This document shows positions 39,353-49,300 of a DNA stretch of 64,000 nt, piece by piece (within the stretch, counting starts at the first letter, position 1; each line of letters opens with the position of its first letter). Under the pieces are notes generated by a model. The model worked only from the letters and a program-made list of their open reading frames with translations. It ran no database searches and had not been told where the DNA came from. The position numbers and the translations under genes were made by a program. Location of the stretch: assembly GCA_016125455.1 (NCBI GenBank), contig WGLS01000012.1, forward strand, positions 124,001-188,000, written 5' to 3'. This stretch comes from Alphaproteobacteria bacterium (lineage in GTDB: Bacteria; Pseudomonadota; Alphaproteobacteria; Caulobacterales; Parvularculaceae).

Positions 39353-39880
39353 ATGGAAGCATCCACGTTGCGAAAAGATTTTAGACGCGCTGAGCCTGCC
39401 GATCTTGACGCGCTGGTCGCGCTTGAGGCCGGCTTTCCCGATGCGGATCGTTTTTCCCGCCGCGCCTGGGCGCGCGTGTTGCGTGGGAATTCTGCGGTTC
39501 TCGTCGCCCCGCCACCGCAAGAAACGCCGCCGCAAGAAACGTCGCCGCCGACCGGCAACGCGCCCAGCCTTGGCGGCGCCATCGCCATGCTCTATCGCCG
39601 CGGCGCACGCGTCGGGCGTATCTATTCCCTGGCAGTCGCGCCGGCGGCGCGCGGGCGGGGGCTCGCCCTGGACCTGCTCGCCGCCGCCGAGGCGGACGCT
39701 ATGGCGCGAGGCTGCGACCGGGCGCGCCTCGAGGTCAGGGGAACCAATGCCCCAGCAATCGCGCTTTACGGGCGCGCCGGGTATCGGGTAATCGAACGAA
39801 TTCCCGCCTATTACGCGGACGGCGGGGACGCGCTGCGCATGGAGAAGAAATTGCCCGTCGGAAAAGAAGCCATCCGGTGA
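39353..39880 (+). CDS. GNAT acetyltransferase (RimI-like)
   Basis: 175 residues from the ATG at 39353. The N-terminal FRRAEPADLDALVALEAGFP and the CoA-binding run IYSLAVAPAARGRGLALDLL are typical of GNATs acting on protein N-termini or small amines; RAGYRVIERIPAYYADGGDALRM at the end is RimI-like. Between strands 2 and 4 there is a Pro/Gln-rich insert with a repeated PPQET unit. The stop overlaps the GTG start of the ATP-grasp gene (GTGA), so the two are coupled. The ribosome site is weak. Confidence 0.8.
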   Translation: MEASTLRKDFRRAEPADLDALVALEAGFPDADRFSRRAWARVLRGNSAVLVAPPPQETPPQETSPPTGNAPSLGGAIAMLYRRGARVGRIYSLAVAPAARGRGLALDLLAAAEADAMARGCDRARLEVRGTNAPAIALYGRAGYRVIERIPAYYADGGDALRMEKKLPVGKEAIR

Positions 39881-41352
39881 CGGACTGGCTCATACTGGTC
39901 GAAGCGGCGAACGATATCCGGCAATCTGAGACGCCGCACAAGGTCATGTCCGTAACGGACTATCTTGGCAAGCCGGCGCTTTTCGAGGGGCGGCGCCCCT
40001 ATGTCCTGAATCTCGCGCGGTCCTACGCCTACAAAACGGAAGGCTATTTCGCCTCCCTTCTCGCCGAAGCGCGCGGCCACAGGGTCAGCCCCAGCGTGCA
40101 GACCATGGTCGAACTTTCGGCAAAGGCGCTGTATGCCCACGCCTTGCCCGATTTGAACGCGCGCTTGCGCGAAGCGCGCACGAAGGGCGCTCCCTGCGAT
40201 GCGGAAACGCTGTTCGTCGCCTTTTCACGCTCCGCCCGCGACGGCTTCGACCGGCTGGCGCGGGAGGCGTCGGACTGGTTCCGGGCGCCGGCGCTCGAAA
40301 TCGAGTTCGACGCCAAGCCGCCGCACGAGATCGTCCGCATCCGGCCTGTGCCGCCGCACAAGCTGAAGGACGACCGTCGCGCGTTTTTCCTTGAGGCGAT
40401 GGCGGCCTTCACGAAAGGGCGCGCGTCGGCCCCGAAGGCGCGGGGGCCAGCGAAATGGTCGCTCGCGGTGCTTGTCGATCCGAACGAAAAGACCCCGCCG
40501 TCGCGTCCGTCCAGCGTTAAGCGGCTGATGGCGGTCGCGGAAAAGATGGGCGTAGACGCGGAGATCCTCGACCCCACCGACCTGCCAAGCCTCGCCGAGT
40601 TCGACGCGCTGTTCATTCGGGCGACCACCGCCATCGACAATTTCACCTACCGCTTTGCGCGGCGAGCCGAGCAGGAAGGGATGCCGGTCATCGATGACAC
40701 CACCTCGATGCTCCGCTGCACCAACAAGGTCTACCTGAAAGAGATTCTCGAGAAGGCGCGCCTGCCAATTCCGCTGACGGAGATTGTGGACGAGGACACG
40801 CGGCTTGACGCGGTGTTCGCGCGGCTCGGCGCGCCGACGATCCTGAAGGCGCCAGACGGCTCGTTCGGCATGAACATGGTCAAGGCGATGACCATCGAGG
40901 AACTGCGCGCGGGCGCAGCAAAGATGCTGTCGGAATCGGCGCTGGTGATCGCGCAGGCCTACGCGCCGACGACCTTTGACTGGCGGATCGGCGTGCTCGC
41001 GGGGGAGCCGCTCTATGCTTGCCGTTACCACATGGCGCGCGGCCACTGGCAAATCATCCGCCATCGCGCCGACGGGAAGATGACCGAAGGCGCAGCCGAC
41101 ACGCTGCCGGTCGAGGACGCGCCGCCGGCGGTCATCGACGCCGCCGTGCGCGGCGCGCGGCTAATCGGTGACGGGCTCTATGGCGTCGACCTGAAACAGA
41201 CGGACGCTGGCGTCGTGATTATCGAAATCAACGACAACCCGAACCTCGAATTCGACGTCGAGGGCGCGGTCCTGAAGGACGAACTGTGGCGCCGCATCAT
41301 CAACTGGTTTTCCGAACGGCTCGAAGCGCGCCTCGGCGCCGTTCGACGCTGA
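39877..41352 (+). CDS. RimK-like ATP-grasp ligase with RLAN N-terminal domain
   Basis: 491 residues starting with GTG at 39877. The first ~150 residues match the RimK-like ATP-grasp N-terminal (RLAN) domain (PHKVMSVTDYLGKPALF, LNLARSYAYKTEGYFASLLA). The second half is an ATP-grasp ligase: DDTTSMLRCTNKVYLKEIL, ILKAPDGSFGMNMVKA, and the Mg-binding VVIIEINDNPNLEFDVEG. Such enzymes join amino acids or peptides to a carboxyl group. In other bacteria this type is often encoded next to, or fused with, a GNAT, as here, suggesting a small peptide-like product or protein modification. The substrate is unknown. Confidence 0.85.
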   Translation: MTDWLILVEAANDIRQSETPHKVMSVTDYLGKPALFEGRRPYVLNLARSYAYKTEGYFASLLAEARGHRVSPSVQTMVELSAKALYAHALPDLNARLREARTKGAPCDAETLFVAFSRSARDGFDRLAREASDWFRAPALEIEFDAKPPHEIVRIRPVPPHKLKDDRRAFFLEAMAAFTKGRASAPKARGPAKWSLAVLVDPNEKTPPSRPSSVKRLMAVAEKMGVDAEILDPTDLPSLAEFDALFIRATTAIDNFTYRFARRAEQEGMPVIDDTTSMLRCTNKVYLKEILEKARLPIPLTEIVDEDTRLDAVFARLGAPTILKAPDGSFGMNMVKAMTIEELRAGAAKMLSESALVIAQAYAPTTFDWRIGVLAGEPLYACRYHMARGHWQIIRHRADGKMTEGAADTLPVEDAPPAVIDAAVRGARLIGDGLYGVDLKQTDAGVVIIEINDNPNLEFDVEGAVLKDELWRRIINWFSERLEARLGAVRR

Positions 41353-41360
41353 GCGCCGGA

Positions 41361-41891
41361 TCAGTCCGGACGCGTAAGGTTCTTCAGCGCCGCCGACTTC
41401 ACGCTGTCGACCGCGGCGGCAAGGGGCTCCAGATCGTCGCCGCCGTTTGCGACATAGTCGAACCGCACTTTCGACCCGTCGCCGTCCGGCGAGATGGAGA
41501 TCGTCCAAACGGCGGCGACGCCAAGGCCCTGCAATGGGCCGAAGGGCGCTTCGAGCCGCAGCATCTCGCCAGTACGGAACATCAGAACGCGGCCATGGGC
41601 GACCGCCCCGCCCGCCCAGGTTTCCGACCACAGACCGCCTGGCTGAAGATCGAGCGCCAGGTTTGAGGCATCCCCGGAATAGGTGTGATCGCCCGACCAC
41701 CAGTCCGAGGGGTCGATCAGCCGCCGCCGCAGGCGATCCGGCGGCAGCGGCGACGTCGCCTCAAGACCAAGACGAAAATGATCCGGCCCTGTCTCGATAA
41801 CTTCGGCTCGCGCGGCCGTAGCGAGGCCGGTGCCGGCAAACGCGATTGCGGCGGCGAATGCCTTCGCGTCGCTTGATTTCAATCTCGTCAT
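41361..41891 (-). CDS. Exported SRPBCC-domain protein
   Basis: 176 residues from the ATG at 41891. A signal peptide (about 1-29, ending ATAARA) is followed by a polyketide-cyclase/START-like fold: LIDPSDWWSGDHTYSGDA, LWSETWAGGAVAHGRVLM, LRLEAPFGPLQGLGVAAVW and SKVRFDYVANGG. These domains bind hydrophobic ligands. Its stop is 9 bp from the convergent ATP-grasp stop. The open frame continues far upstream, antisense to the aldehyde dehydrogenase gene, and is a shadow there. Confidence 0.82.
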   Translation of the reverse strand: MTRLKSSDAKAFAAAIAFAGTGLATAARAEVIETGPDHFRLGLEATSPLPPDRLRRRLIDPSDWWSGDHTYSGDASNLALDLQPGGLWSETWAGGAVAHGRVLMFRTGEMLRLEAPFGPLQGLGVAAVWTISISPDGDGSKVRFDYVANGGDDLEPLAAAVDSVKSAALKNLTRPD

Positions 41892-42041
41892 GATAATCGA
41901 CTCCGCTGCGCGTGATGACGCTACGAGTGTAGCGATTCCCGGCGCGAGCGCTAACCCGCATTGGGCCCTTTCGTTCGTTTTGCTTGATCGGCGTCGGCGC
42001 GTCACGGCATAGACAAGCGGCCGCTCCCAAGGATCCGACAC

Positions 42042-43586
42042 ATGACGCTCCCCTCCCTGCCCGCGCCGAAAGACGACGTGCGCGCGGCATTCACCGAACT
42101 TGGCGTCGAATTTCCCGAGAAAGTCGTGACAGGCCGGGCGATCCGGTCGCCCATCGACGGATCGGAAATCGCCCGCGTTGCCGACGCGGACCCCGGCGAC
42201 GTGCGTGAGGCGGTCGGCCGCGCGGCAATTGCATTCCAACAATGGCGGGAAACGCCGGCGCCGTTGCGCGGCGAACTGGTCCGCCTGCTCAGCGTGGAGC
42301 TGCGCGCCGGCAAGAGGGCGCTCGGCCGGGTCATCACCATTGAAGCGGGAAAGGTGCTGAGCGAGGGCCTCGGCGAGGTCCAGGAAATGATCGATGTCTG
42401 CGACTTCGCCGTCGGGCTGTCGCGACAGGTTGGCGGCCGGACGATGCCGTCGGAGCGTCCCGGTCACCGGATGATGGAAACGTGGCACCCGCTTGGTCCC
42501 GTCGCGATCATCTCGGCCTTCAACTTTCCCGCCGCGGTATGGTCCTGGAACGCAGCGCTTGCGCTTGTCTGCGGCGATCCGTGCGTATGGAAACCATCGG
42601 AGAAAACGCCGCTCACCGCGCTCGCCATTCAGGGGCTTTTCGCACGCGCCGCGACGCGCTTCGCAGAAACGACCGGCCACCCGGCGCCTGAGGGCCTGTC
42701 GACCCTGGTGCTGGGCGACAAGGGCGTCGGCGGCGCGCTCGCCGACGACCGGCGCGTGCCGCTCATATCCGCCACTGGCTCGTGCCGGATGGGCGCGGAG
42801 CTTGCGCCCCGCGCGGCGAAGCGCTTCGCGCGGACGATCCTGGAGCTCGGCGGCAACAATGCGGCGATCCTTGCGCCGAGCGCCGACATAGGGCTTGCCG
42901 TGCGCGGCGCTGTTTTCTCCGCGGTCGGCACCGCCGGCCAACGCTGCACCAGCCTGCGGCGCCTGTTCGTGCACGAAAGCGTCTATGGCGATGTCATCAG
43001 CCGTCTGAAGGACGCCTACGCCAGCGTTGCGGTCGGCGACCCGCGATCGACGAAGACGCTGGTCGGGCCGTTGATCGACGGATTGGCGATGGAAAAAATG
43101 CAGAACGTCCTCGCTTCGGCGCGTCAAATGGGCGTGCCTGTCGCCGGCGGCGAACCGATGAAGATCGAGGGGCTTGAGAAGGGCCAGTACGCAAGGCCTG
43201 CAATTGTCGAGATGGCGGAGCAGACGGGGCCGATGCTGGAGGAAACGTTTGCGCCAATTCTCTATGTCATGCAGTATGCGAACCTTGACGAGGCGGTCAG
43301 CCTGCAGAACGATGTCGAACAGGGCCTGTCGTCGTCGATTTTCACGACGGACTTGCGTGAAGCGGAACGGTTCCTTTCTGCAAGCGGCAGCGACTGCGGC
43401 ATCGCAAACGTCAATATCGGCACCTCTGGCGCGGAGATTGGCGGCGCGTTCGGCGGCGAGAAAGCGACCGGCGGGGGCCGCGAGTCCGGTTCCGACTCGT
43501 GGAAGACCTACATGCGGCGCGCGACGAACACAATCAACTATTCCCCTGACCTGCCTTTGGCGCAGGGCGTCGAATTCGACGTCTAG
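42042..43586 (+). CDS. amaB: ALDH7-type aldehyde dehydrogenase (aminoadipate-semialdehyde dehydrogenase)
   Basis: 514 residues. The NAD-binding and catalytic residues are visible in AIISAFNFPAAVWSWNAAL, the general base Glu in LELGGNNAAI and the nucleophilic Cys in GTAGQRCTSLRRLFVHE. ELGGNNA and GTAGQRCT together mark the ALDH7/antiquitin group, which oxidises alpha-aminoadipate semialdehyde in lysine breakdown. The C-terminal GGGRESGSDSWKTYMRR also agrees. Other lysine-pathway genes are not in the window, so the substrate is inferred from family alone. A membrane protein gene follows after 8 bp. Confidence 0.9.
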   Translation: MTLPSLPAPKDDVRAAFTELGVEFPEKVVTGRAIRSPIDGSEIARVADADPGDVREAVGRAAIAFQQWRETPAPLRGELVRLLSVELRAGKRALGRVITIEAGKVLSEGLGEVQEMIDVCDFAVGLSRQVGGRTMPSERPGHRMMETWHPLGPVAIISAFNFPAAVWSWNAALALVCGDPCVWKPSEKTPLTALAIQGLFARAATRFAETTGHPAPEGLSTLVLGDKGVGGALADDRRVPLISATGSCRMGAELAPRAAKRFARTILELGGNNAAILAPSADIGLAVRGAVFSAVGTAGQRCTSLRRLFVHESVYGDVISRLKDAYASVAVGDPRSTKTLVGPLIDGLAMEKMQNVLASARQMGVPVAGGEPMKIEGLEKGQYARPAIVEMAEQTGPMLEETFAPILYVMQYANLDEAVSLQNDVEQGLSSSIFTTDLREAERFLSASGSDCGIANVNIGTSGAEIGGAFGGEKATGGGRESGSDSWKTYMRRATNTINYSPDLPLAQGVEFDV

Positions 43587-43594
43587 AGAAAGCC

Positions 43595-44299
43595 ATGGCG
43601 TCGACCGGCGAAGCGAAGACGGACGCGGACTTTGCCGGGCGATGGATGCGCGCCAAATATTTTTCGTGGATCAGCGCCATCACGCTCGGCCTGTCCGTGT
43701 GGGGATTTTCGGACAATCTCTTCTGGAACGTCCGCCAGCCAAGCAACGGCGATCCGAAGTTCATCGTCCACGGTCTTTTCTGCCTCGCCTGGATGGCCGT
43801 TTTCTTCGCGCAGGCGAACCTGATCCGCAACGGCGACGTCAGCGCGCACCGACGCCTCGGCGTCGCTGGGCTGCTCGCGGCCATCGGCGTGACGGCCAGC
43901 ACGATCTTTGTTTTTGCGGCTGTGTGGAAAGGCTGGGACGCGATGACAACGCTTGTCAGAGCGAACCGGATCCTGCTGCCGAGCTACGCGGCGTTCGTAG
44001 CCGCGGCGTTCGCGAATCGCGGCCGTCCCGACCGCCACAAGCGACTCATGTTGCTCGGCACGCTGTTCATGATGGAGCCTATCCTGTCGCGCGCGTTCGA
44101 CCCGCTGGAGCCGTTGTTCGCCCGCCTGCCGGCTGTCTACGTCGACGTCGGCTGGTGGATTTTCTTCGTCGCCGTCTGGTCCGGCTTGTTCGCATCGCTC
44201 GTCGCCTATGACTGGCTGACCGATCGGCGCATTCACGCCGTGACGCTCGTCGGCATCGGCTGGTTCAGCGCGATCTGGATGATCGTGAACGCGACCTGA
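43595..44299 (+). CDS. Six-helix membrane protein, unknown function
   Basis: 234 residues with about six membrane helices and short loops. The segment FIVHGLFCLAWMAVFFAQAN followed by GDVSAHRRLGVAG is typical of a small group of uncharacterised proteins in Alphaproteobacteria and sphingomonads. The conserved His residues facing the membrane (HGLF, HRRLG, HKRLM) could bind a metal or haem, as in other small helical membrane proteins, but this is speculation. It follows the aldehyde dehydrogenase gene by 8 bp and is probably in the same transcript. Confidence 0.78.
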   Translation: MASTGEAKTDADFAGRWMRAKYFSWISAITLGLSVWGFSDNLFWNVRQPSNGDPKFIVHGLFCLAWMAVFFAQANLIRNGDVSAHRRLGVAGLLAAIGVTASTIFVFAAVWKGWDAMTTLVRANRILLPSYAAFVAAAFANRGRPDRHKRLMLLGTLFMMEPILSRAFDPLEPLFARLPAVYVDVGWWIFFVAVWSGLFASLVAYDWLTDRRIHAVTLVGIGWFSAIWMIVNAT

Positions 44300-44509
44300 G
44301 GGGGTGACGCGCCTGGCCTGGAACGGATGATCTGCTGAAATCGCCAGCGGTCACGCATCGCGGGCTCGGCCAGCCGCCGACTGATCGGCCAGGGCGTGCG
44401 CGGCGCCTGGAGCGCCTTCGTTCACGTCCGGATCACGAACCTGCTCCCTTGATTGATGGCTACGCGCATTTTCCGGCGATGGCCCGTCATCCGCTCCGTC
44501 GGAAATGTT

Positions 44510-46144
44510 CTAGCGATGGTGCTCGATATGGCTGTCGATCAACGCCTTGTTGTAGGCGTTCAGCGCGCGCACCCGCGACAGGTAGCCGACGACCTCATCC
44601 GGCTCCTTCGACGAGACAACCGGCAGGCCCACTTCCTCGAGCTTCTCAAACTGGGCGAGCGCCTTGCCGAGGGATTCCATCGTTGCGAGCCGCGGCGCGT
44701 CTTCAGGCAGCGGCGGCGCGGGCGGCATGCGTTCCATGACGTCACGCACACGGATTGTCTGGAGGATAACTCCCTGTGGCCCTTCGGAAAGGTCATAGCC
44801 CCGCCGGGACAGCTGCCAGTGAAAAAAGGTCCGCCCCGCGATCGCCTGGCTGACGAGGGTCGCGAGCGCAACCGCCAGCACTAGAGCCGTCGTCAGGGCG
44901 TAATCGCCGGTCATTTCGAAAACTATGAGAGTGGTCGAAATCGGCGCGCCAATGATTGCCCCGGATGCGGCGCCCATGCCGACCATCGCATAGAAGGCCA
45001 CCCCAGCGCTTGCGGTCGGTATGAAGGAGACGACGAGGCCGCTGAACGTCGCCCCGGCGAACGCGCCGATGACTAGGCCCGGCGAGAACACGCCGCCGCC
45101 AAAGCGGCACGACAACGTGATCGCGGTCGCGAGGATCTTGAAGACAAGAAGGATGAGAAGGAACCTGGCGCTGTAGGCGCCCTGAAACGCGTTCGTTACC
45201 GCTTCGTAGCCGACGCCAAAGACCTCCGGCAGGAACGCGCCGATTGCGCCGACGAGCATGCCGCCGAACGGCGGCAGCCAGAAATAGCTGATCTTCCGTT
45301 CATCCGCAAACTGACGGACGCGCAGCGTCATGGTTTCGGTGGCGACCAGGAACGCGGTTGCAACGAGGCCGCAAAGAAGCCCGAGCACCGCGCCGAGCGC
45401 CACGTCGAGGTTGCTGACGACGCCATAGGCCGGCGCAGCGACCGCCGGAAAATTGCCAAGATGAGTGCGCGTGACGATCGCCGCAGTGACGCTGGCGGCG
45501 GCGATCGGCCCGAAAATCGACAGGCCATAGGCGCCCATCACCACCTCAAGCGCGAACAGGACCCCAGCGATCGGCGCGTTGAAGCTGGCCGCCACCGCCG
45601 CCGCAGCGCCGCACCCGAGCAGGGTCCTGCGGTCCTTGGCCGAGAAGCCGAACCGGGCGTCGAGGAACGAGGCGATCGTCGCGCCAAGGTGCACGGCGGG
45701 GCCTTCCCGGCCGGCGCTGCCGCCGGCGCCGACCGAGATCGCCGACACGAGGGCGGCGGCGAGGCCGCTGCGCACGTCGATCGCGCCGTTCTTGACAGCC
45801 CGCGCCTCGATCACGTCAGCAACCCCCTGCGCCCGGCCGTCCTTCAGCCAGCCGAACCGGTCCGCCGCCACGAGGACCCCCGAGACGGCGCAGCCGCCGA
45901 TCACCGGGGCGAGCCACGCCCGGAACGGCGACAAATGAGAGGCGCCGCTGACCAGCGTCTTTTCGGTTTCGCCGAAGGCGAGCGCCGAAACGAAATTGAT
46001 AGCGAAGAGAAAGCCGATGATGCCATAAGCCGTGGCGGCCCCAATCAGGATCGCAAAGCCCCAGACCGCCACCGGTCGGAAGTTGGGCAGGCGAAGGCGC
46101 CAGCGCGCTGAGGCCGTCTGGGTCTCTTCGACGCTCCGTACCAA
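44510..46144 (-). CDS. clcA: ClC-family chloride/proton antiporter with C-terminal CBS region
   Basis: 544 residues. The transport domain holds the filter motif GSAGREGPAVHLGA with gating Glu147 (exchanger type), and FGGGVFSPGLVIGAFAG. About 90 C-terminal residues (VRDVMERMPPAPPLPEDAPR onward) look like CBS sequence, a regulatory nucleotide-binding element often found on ClC proteins. Gating Glu suggests H+/Cl- exchange and not a passive channel. It stands alone; 44300-44509 downstream contains no feature I recognise. Confidence 0.93.
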   Translation of the reverse strand: MVRSVEETQTASARWRLRLPNFRPVAVWGFAILIGAATAYGIIGFLFAINFVSALAFGETEKTLVSGASHLSPFRAWLAPVIGGCAVSGVLVAADRFGWLKDGRAQGVADVIEARAVKNGAIDVRSGLAAALVSAISVGAGGSAGREGPAVHLGATIASFLDARFGFSAKDRRTLLGCGAAAAVAASFNAPIAGVLFALEVVMGAYGLSIFGPIAAASVTAAIVTRTHLGNFPAVAAPAYGVVSNLDVALGAVLGLLCGLVATAFLVATETMTLRVRQFADERKISYFWLPPFGGMLVGAIGAFLPEVFGVGYEAVTNAFQGAYSARFLLILLVFKILATAITLSCRFGGGVFSPGLVIGAFAGATFSGLVVSFIPTASAGVAFYAMVGMGAASGAIIGAPISTTLIVFEMTGDYALTTALVLAVALATLVSQAIAGRTFFHWQLSRRGYDLSEGPQGVILQTIRVRDVMERMPPAPPLPEDAPRLATMESLGKALAQFEKLEEVGLPVVSSKEPDEVVGYLSRVRALNAYNKALIDSHIEHHR

Positions 46145-46308
46145 GAAATTACTCCTCCGAGACAGGGTCCCGCATGCGACGCCCTATAAAATGCGCCCGA
46201 CAAATGAAGCAACTCATTTAACCCGAGCTTGACGGCCCTCGTGCCAGAACCGCGGATGCGGGGATCGGCGACGAACCCCCTACTGTTGCGTAATTCGGGA
46301 GAAGCGTC

Positions 46309-49300
46309 ATGGGGATCATGAGCGGAAGGCCGTCGCGCGCCGATCGCGCCATAAAGGAAGCCCGCCGGGCGAAGGCCGCCGCCGCGGCGGAAGCCGCCGA
46401 GCCCGCCGCCAGCCCGCAGGAGAAGAGCCCGCAATCCACCCTTTCCGCCAACGCCGACGGCAGCGGAACGCCATCAGGGACGGCATCAGGAACCGGCCCC
46501 AGCGTGACGGCCGGGGCAACCGGCCGGGCGTCCGATCCCGCTGCGCCGCCCCTGGGGACCGCCACGGCTATCGCGCGGCTCGAGGAATGGCGCCTTGCGC
46601 TGGCGAAGGAGCTCGGCGAGGCGCCGGCCGCCGGCCGCGACGAACCGCGCCGGATGCTGGCGATGCTGAACGTTCTGGGTCGCACGCGGCGCACGGCCGA
46701 ATCGGCGTTCCAGCGCCCGGCAGTCGCTGCCGCCGCCGCCGCTGGCAAGGTCGACGAGACGCTCGACGACGCGCTTGCCGATCTCGAAAGCCTTGCCGCC
46801 GGATCCGGCGGCCCCGACGCTCTGAACAAGGGCCTCGCGCCGATCCGCGCCCGTATCGACCTGACGCTCGACGTTGCGGAGATTGCCGGCTGGCGCACGG
46901 CCCAGGAAACCAGCGAAGCGCGGACCTGGTTTGCCGAACGCGCCGTCGATCTCGCTCTGAAATGGCTACTGCGAAGCGCGGTCGCGCGCGGTGAAATCGG
47001 AAAAGGCGCATCTGGCCGCATCGATGAAGGGGTCTTCATCCTCGCGGGCGGCGACTTTGCGACCCGCGATCTCGTCGGCGGCAAGCCGATTGAGGCGGTC
47101 GTCGTCTATGGCGGCGAACGATTTGCCGGCGATGCGGCGCGCATGGCCGAACGGGCATTCGTTCGTCTGGGCGCTGAGCTCCGTGACGCCCTGAATGGCG
47201 GACGCGGCGAGCCGCTCGTCTATTCGCTGAAGACGCCCCTCGGCGACGGGGTCAATGGTCAGGGCGTCACCGAAAGCGCCGCCCGTCTCGCCAAACTCGT
47301 CGCCACGCCGCAAACGACAAAGCTTGCGCAGTGGATCGCTGGTGGACGGATTGTCGCCGGCGACGTTGCCGCAGGGGGCTCGTTCCTTGAGGAAATTGAC
47401 GGCGCCCTCTGGAATGCGATCCCGGCGCCGACGATTGACGACAGCGCTGAAAGCGACGGCCGAGTTGATTCCAGGACGGCTTTCGACGCCTTCCGCCGTA
47501 TTGCGATGTTTCTGCGCCATCGCGAAGGCCCGACGCGTCCATGCTTTCGCTCGGTGCGGGTTGCCGAAGCAATGACCGCCGCCGCCGATTGCGGCCTTAT
47601 GCCAAGGGAAACGGCGACGCGGCTGTCGGCGGCGGCGGCGTTCGCCCTCGCCGCGGCATCCCGTGCGCGCATGGTCGGCGGCGACGCCTCTGCGGAAGAA
47701 AACGCAAAGGCGATCGCTTCGCTGTGCGGTTTCGCCGACTACGAACTTTTCGAGGCCGCGCTGATCGGCGGCGTGGCGCAGGCTGACGACGCGCTGGCGA
47801 CGCTCGCTGGCGGCGCCCAGGCGGCCTTTGCGCCGTTTCGCCAGGCTGCATCGTCGGTTTCAGCTTCGGGCGCAGCGTCCGCTACGGCCTCAGCGAAGGC
47901 TGAGATGCAGGGCGAGGCGCCAAACCAGCCGAACGGCGTGGACGCGACGACGCTGGAACAACTCGGCTTCACCGACGGATCGGCAGCCAGCGCCCGAATC
48001 GACGGCTGGGCGGCCCGCTGGGCGGACGATCGCGGCGTCGCGCCGCGTTTCGCCGCCATTGCCCCCGGCCTTCTGACCGCGTTCGGCGAAACAATGCAGC
48101 CCGACGACGCCGCGCGGCTGTTCGACCGGCTGCTCGCCAACAACAATCTTTCCACGTGTGAGCTTTCCGCCGGCCTTTCAAATCCGGCGACCCAGGACAT
48201 TCTCGCGACTGCGCTTGGCGATCTGACCGCATCAATCGAGCCGATCACTACGACGGAGGAAGGCGCCGCGCTGCTTTTCGCCGTCGACGGCAACCTGCAA
48301 CCGCGCACCGCCGCGGAATTTTTCCAGCGCTTCAGCCCGGACGCCATTCGCAGCGCCGATCGTCTTGGCGCCTGGCGGCGAGGCGCCATTGCGCGGGTGG
48401 CGGCCCTCGTGGCGCGGGGCGACATGAATTTCGACGCCGCGGCTGCGACGCTTGAGCTTATCGACGACCATACCCTAGCCGACGCCGTCGCCTTCGCCTC
48501 GAAAGAGGCGGGTTCTGACGATCTCGGCGTTATCCGCTTCGCCAGCGCCGCCGGCGCAAGGGTTGGCGGCCCGAGATCAATCTGCCTGTTTTCACAAAAC
48601 GCCGCAGGGGTCGAGGGAACGGCCCGCCGCTTCATCGACATACTGCGCGAGATTGGCGACGGCGTCTTCGCACTTCCGGTCAGCTTCGATCACCGCATGG
48701 GCGGCGACGCATCAAAGCTTGTAACGACGCCTGACGACTTGCGCGCATTCCTGACCGAACAGGCGATCGCCCAGGACCGCCTTCACTATTCGCGCGCCCG
48801 GATTGTCGGACCAGAGAACGAAACGCTGTCCGCGCTCTTGCGCGCCGGAGCGGCATGCCCGCGCCGGGCGGACGCGACAATGCGCGACCTCGACCGCATG
48901 AGGACGCAACGACTCCGCCAGGAGCCGGAACTGGCGACGCCATTCGACCAGCCGGACGGCGGCGCGGCGGACGTCGACCTGATCATTGGCTCACTGACGC
49001 TTCGCCACGCCGCAGCGCACCCGATGCTCCGGGAACTGAACGCTGCTGATGCCCTTGACGCGTTGGCCCGAGCCGACCTTGTTTCCTCGGATGTCGCGCG
49101 GACGCTTGCCGCTGCGCACGGGTTTCACGCCCGCCTTTCCGCGGCCTGCGGCCTTGCCGGGTGGAAAGACGCGAGGCGGCGTCCGCCACGGCGCCGTTTC
49201 GGCCAGCTCCTCGCCCGGGCGGCCGGCGTGTCGGACCTGTCAGCGATCCGGCCGCTTGCGGTGGGGTATGCGGAGCAAGTTCGCGCCCTCTATGCCCAGA

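Noticed and set aside
41892-43127. Upstream continuation of the SRPBCC frame antisense to the aldehyde dehydrogenase gene
   Set aside because: Sequence is Arg/His-rich and unlike any family, while the plus strand encodes a complete ALDH; a signal peptide marks the true start at 41891.
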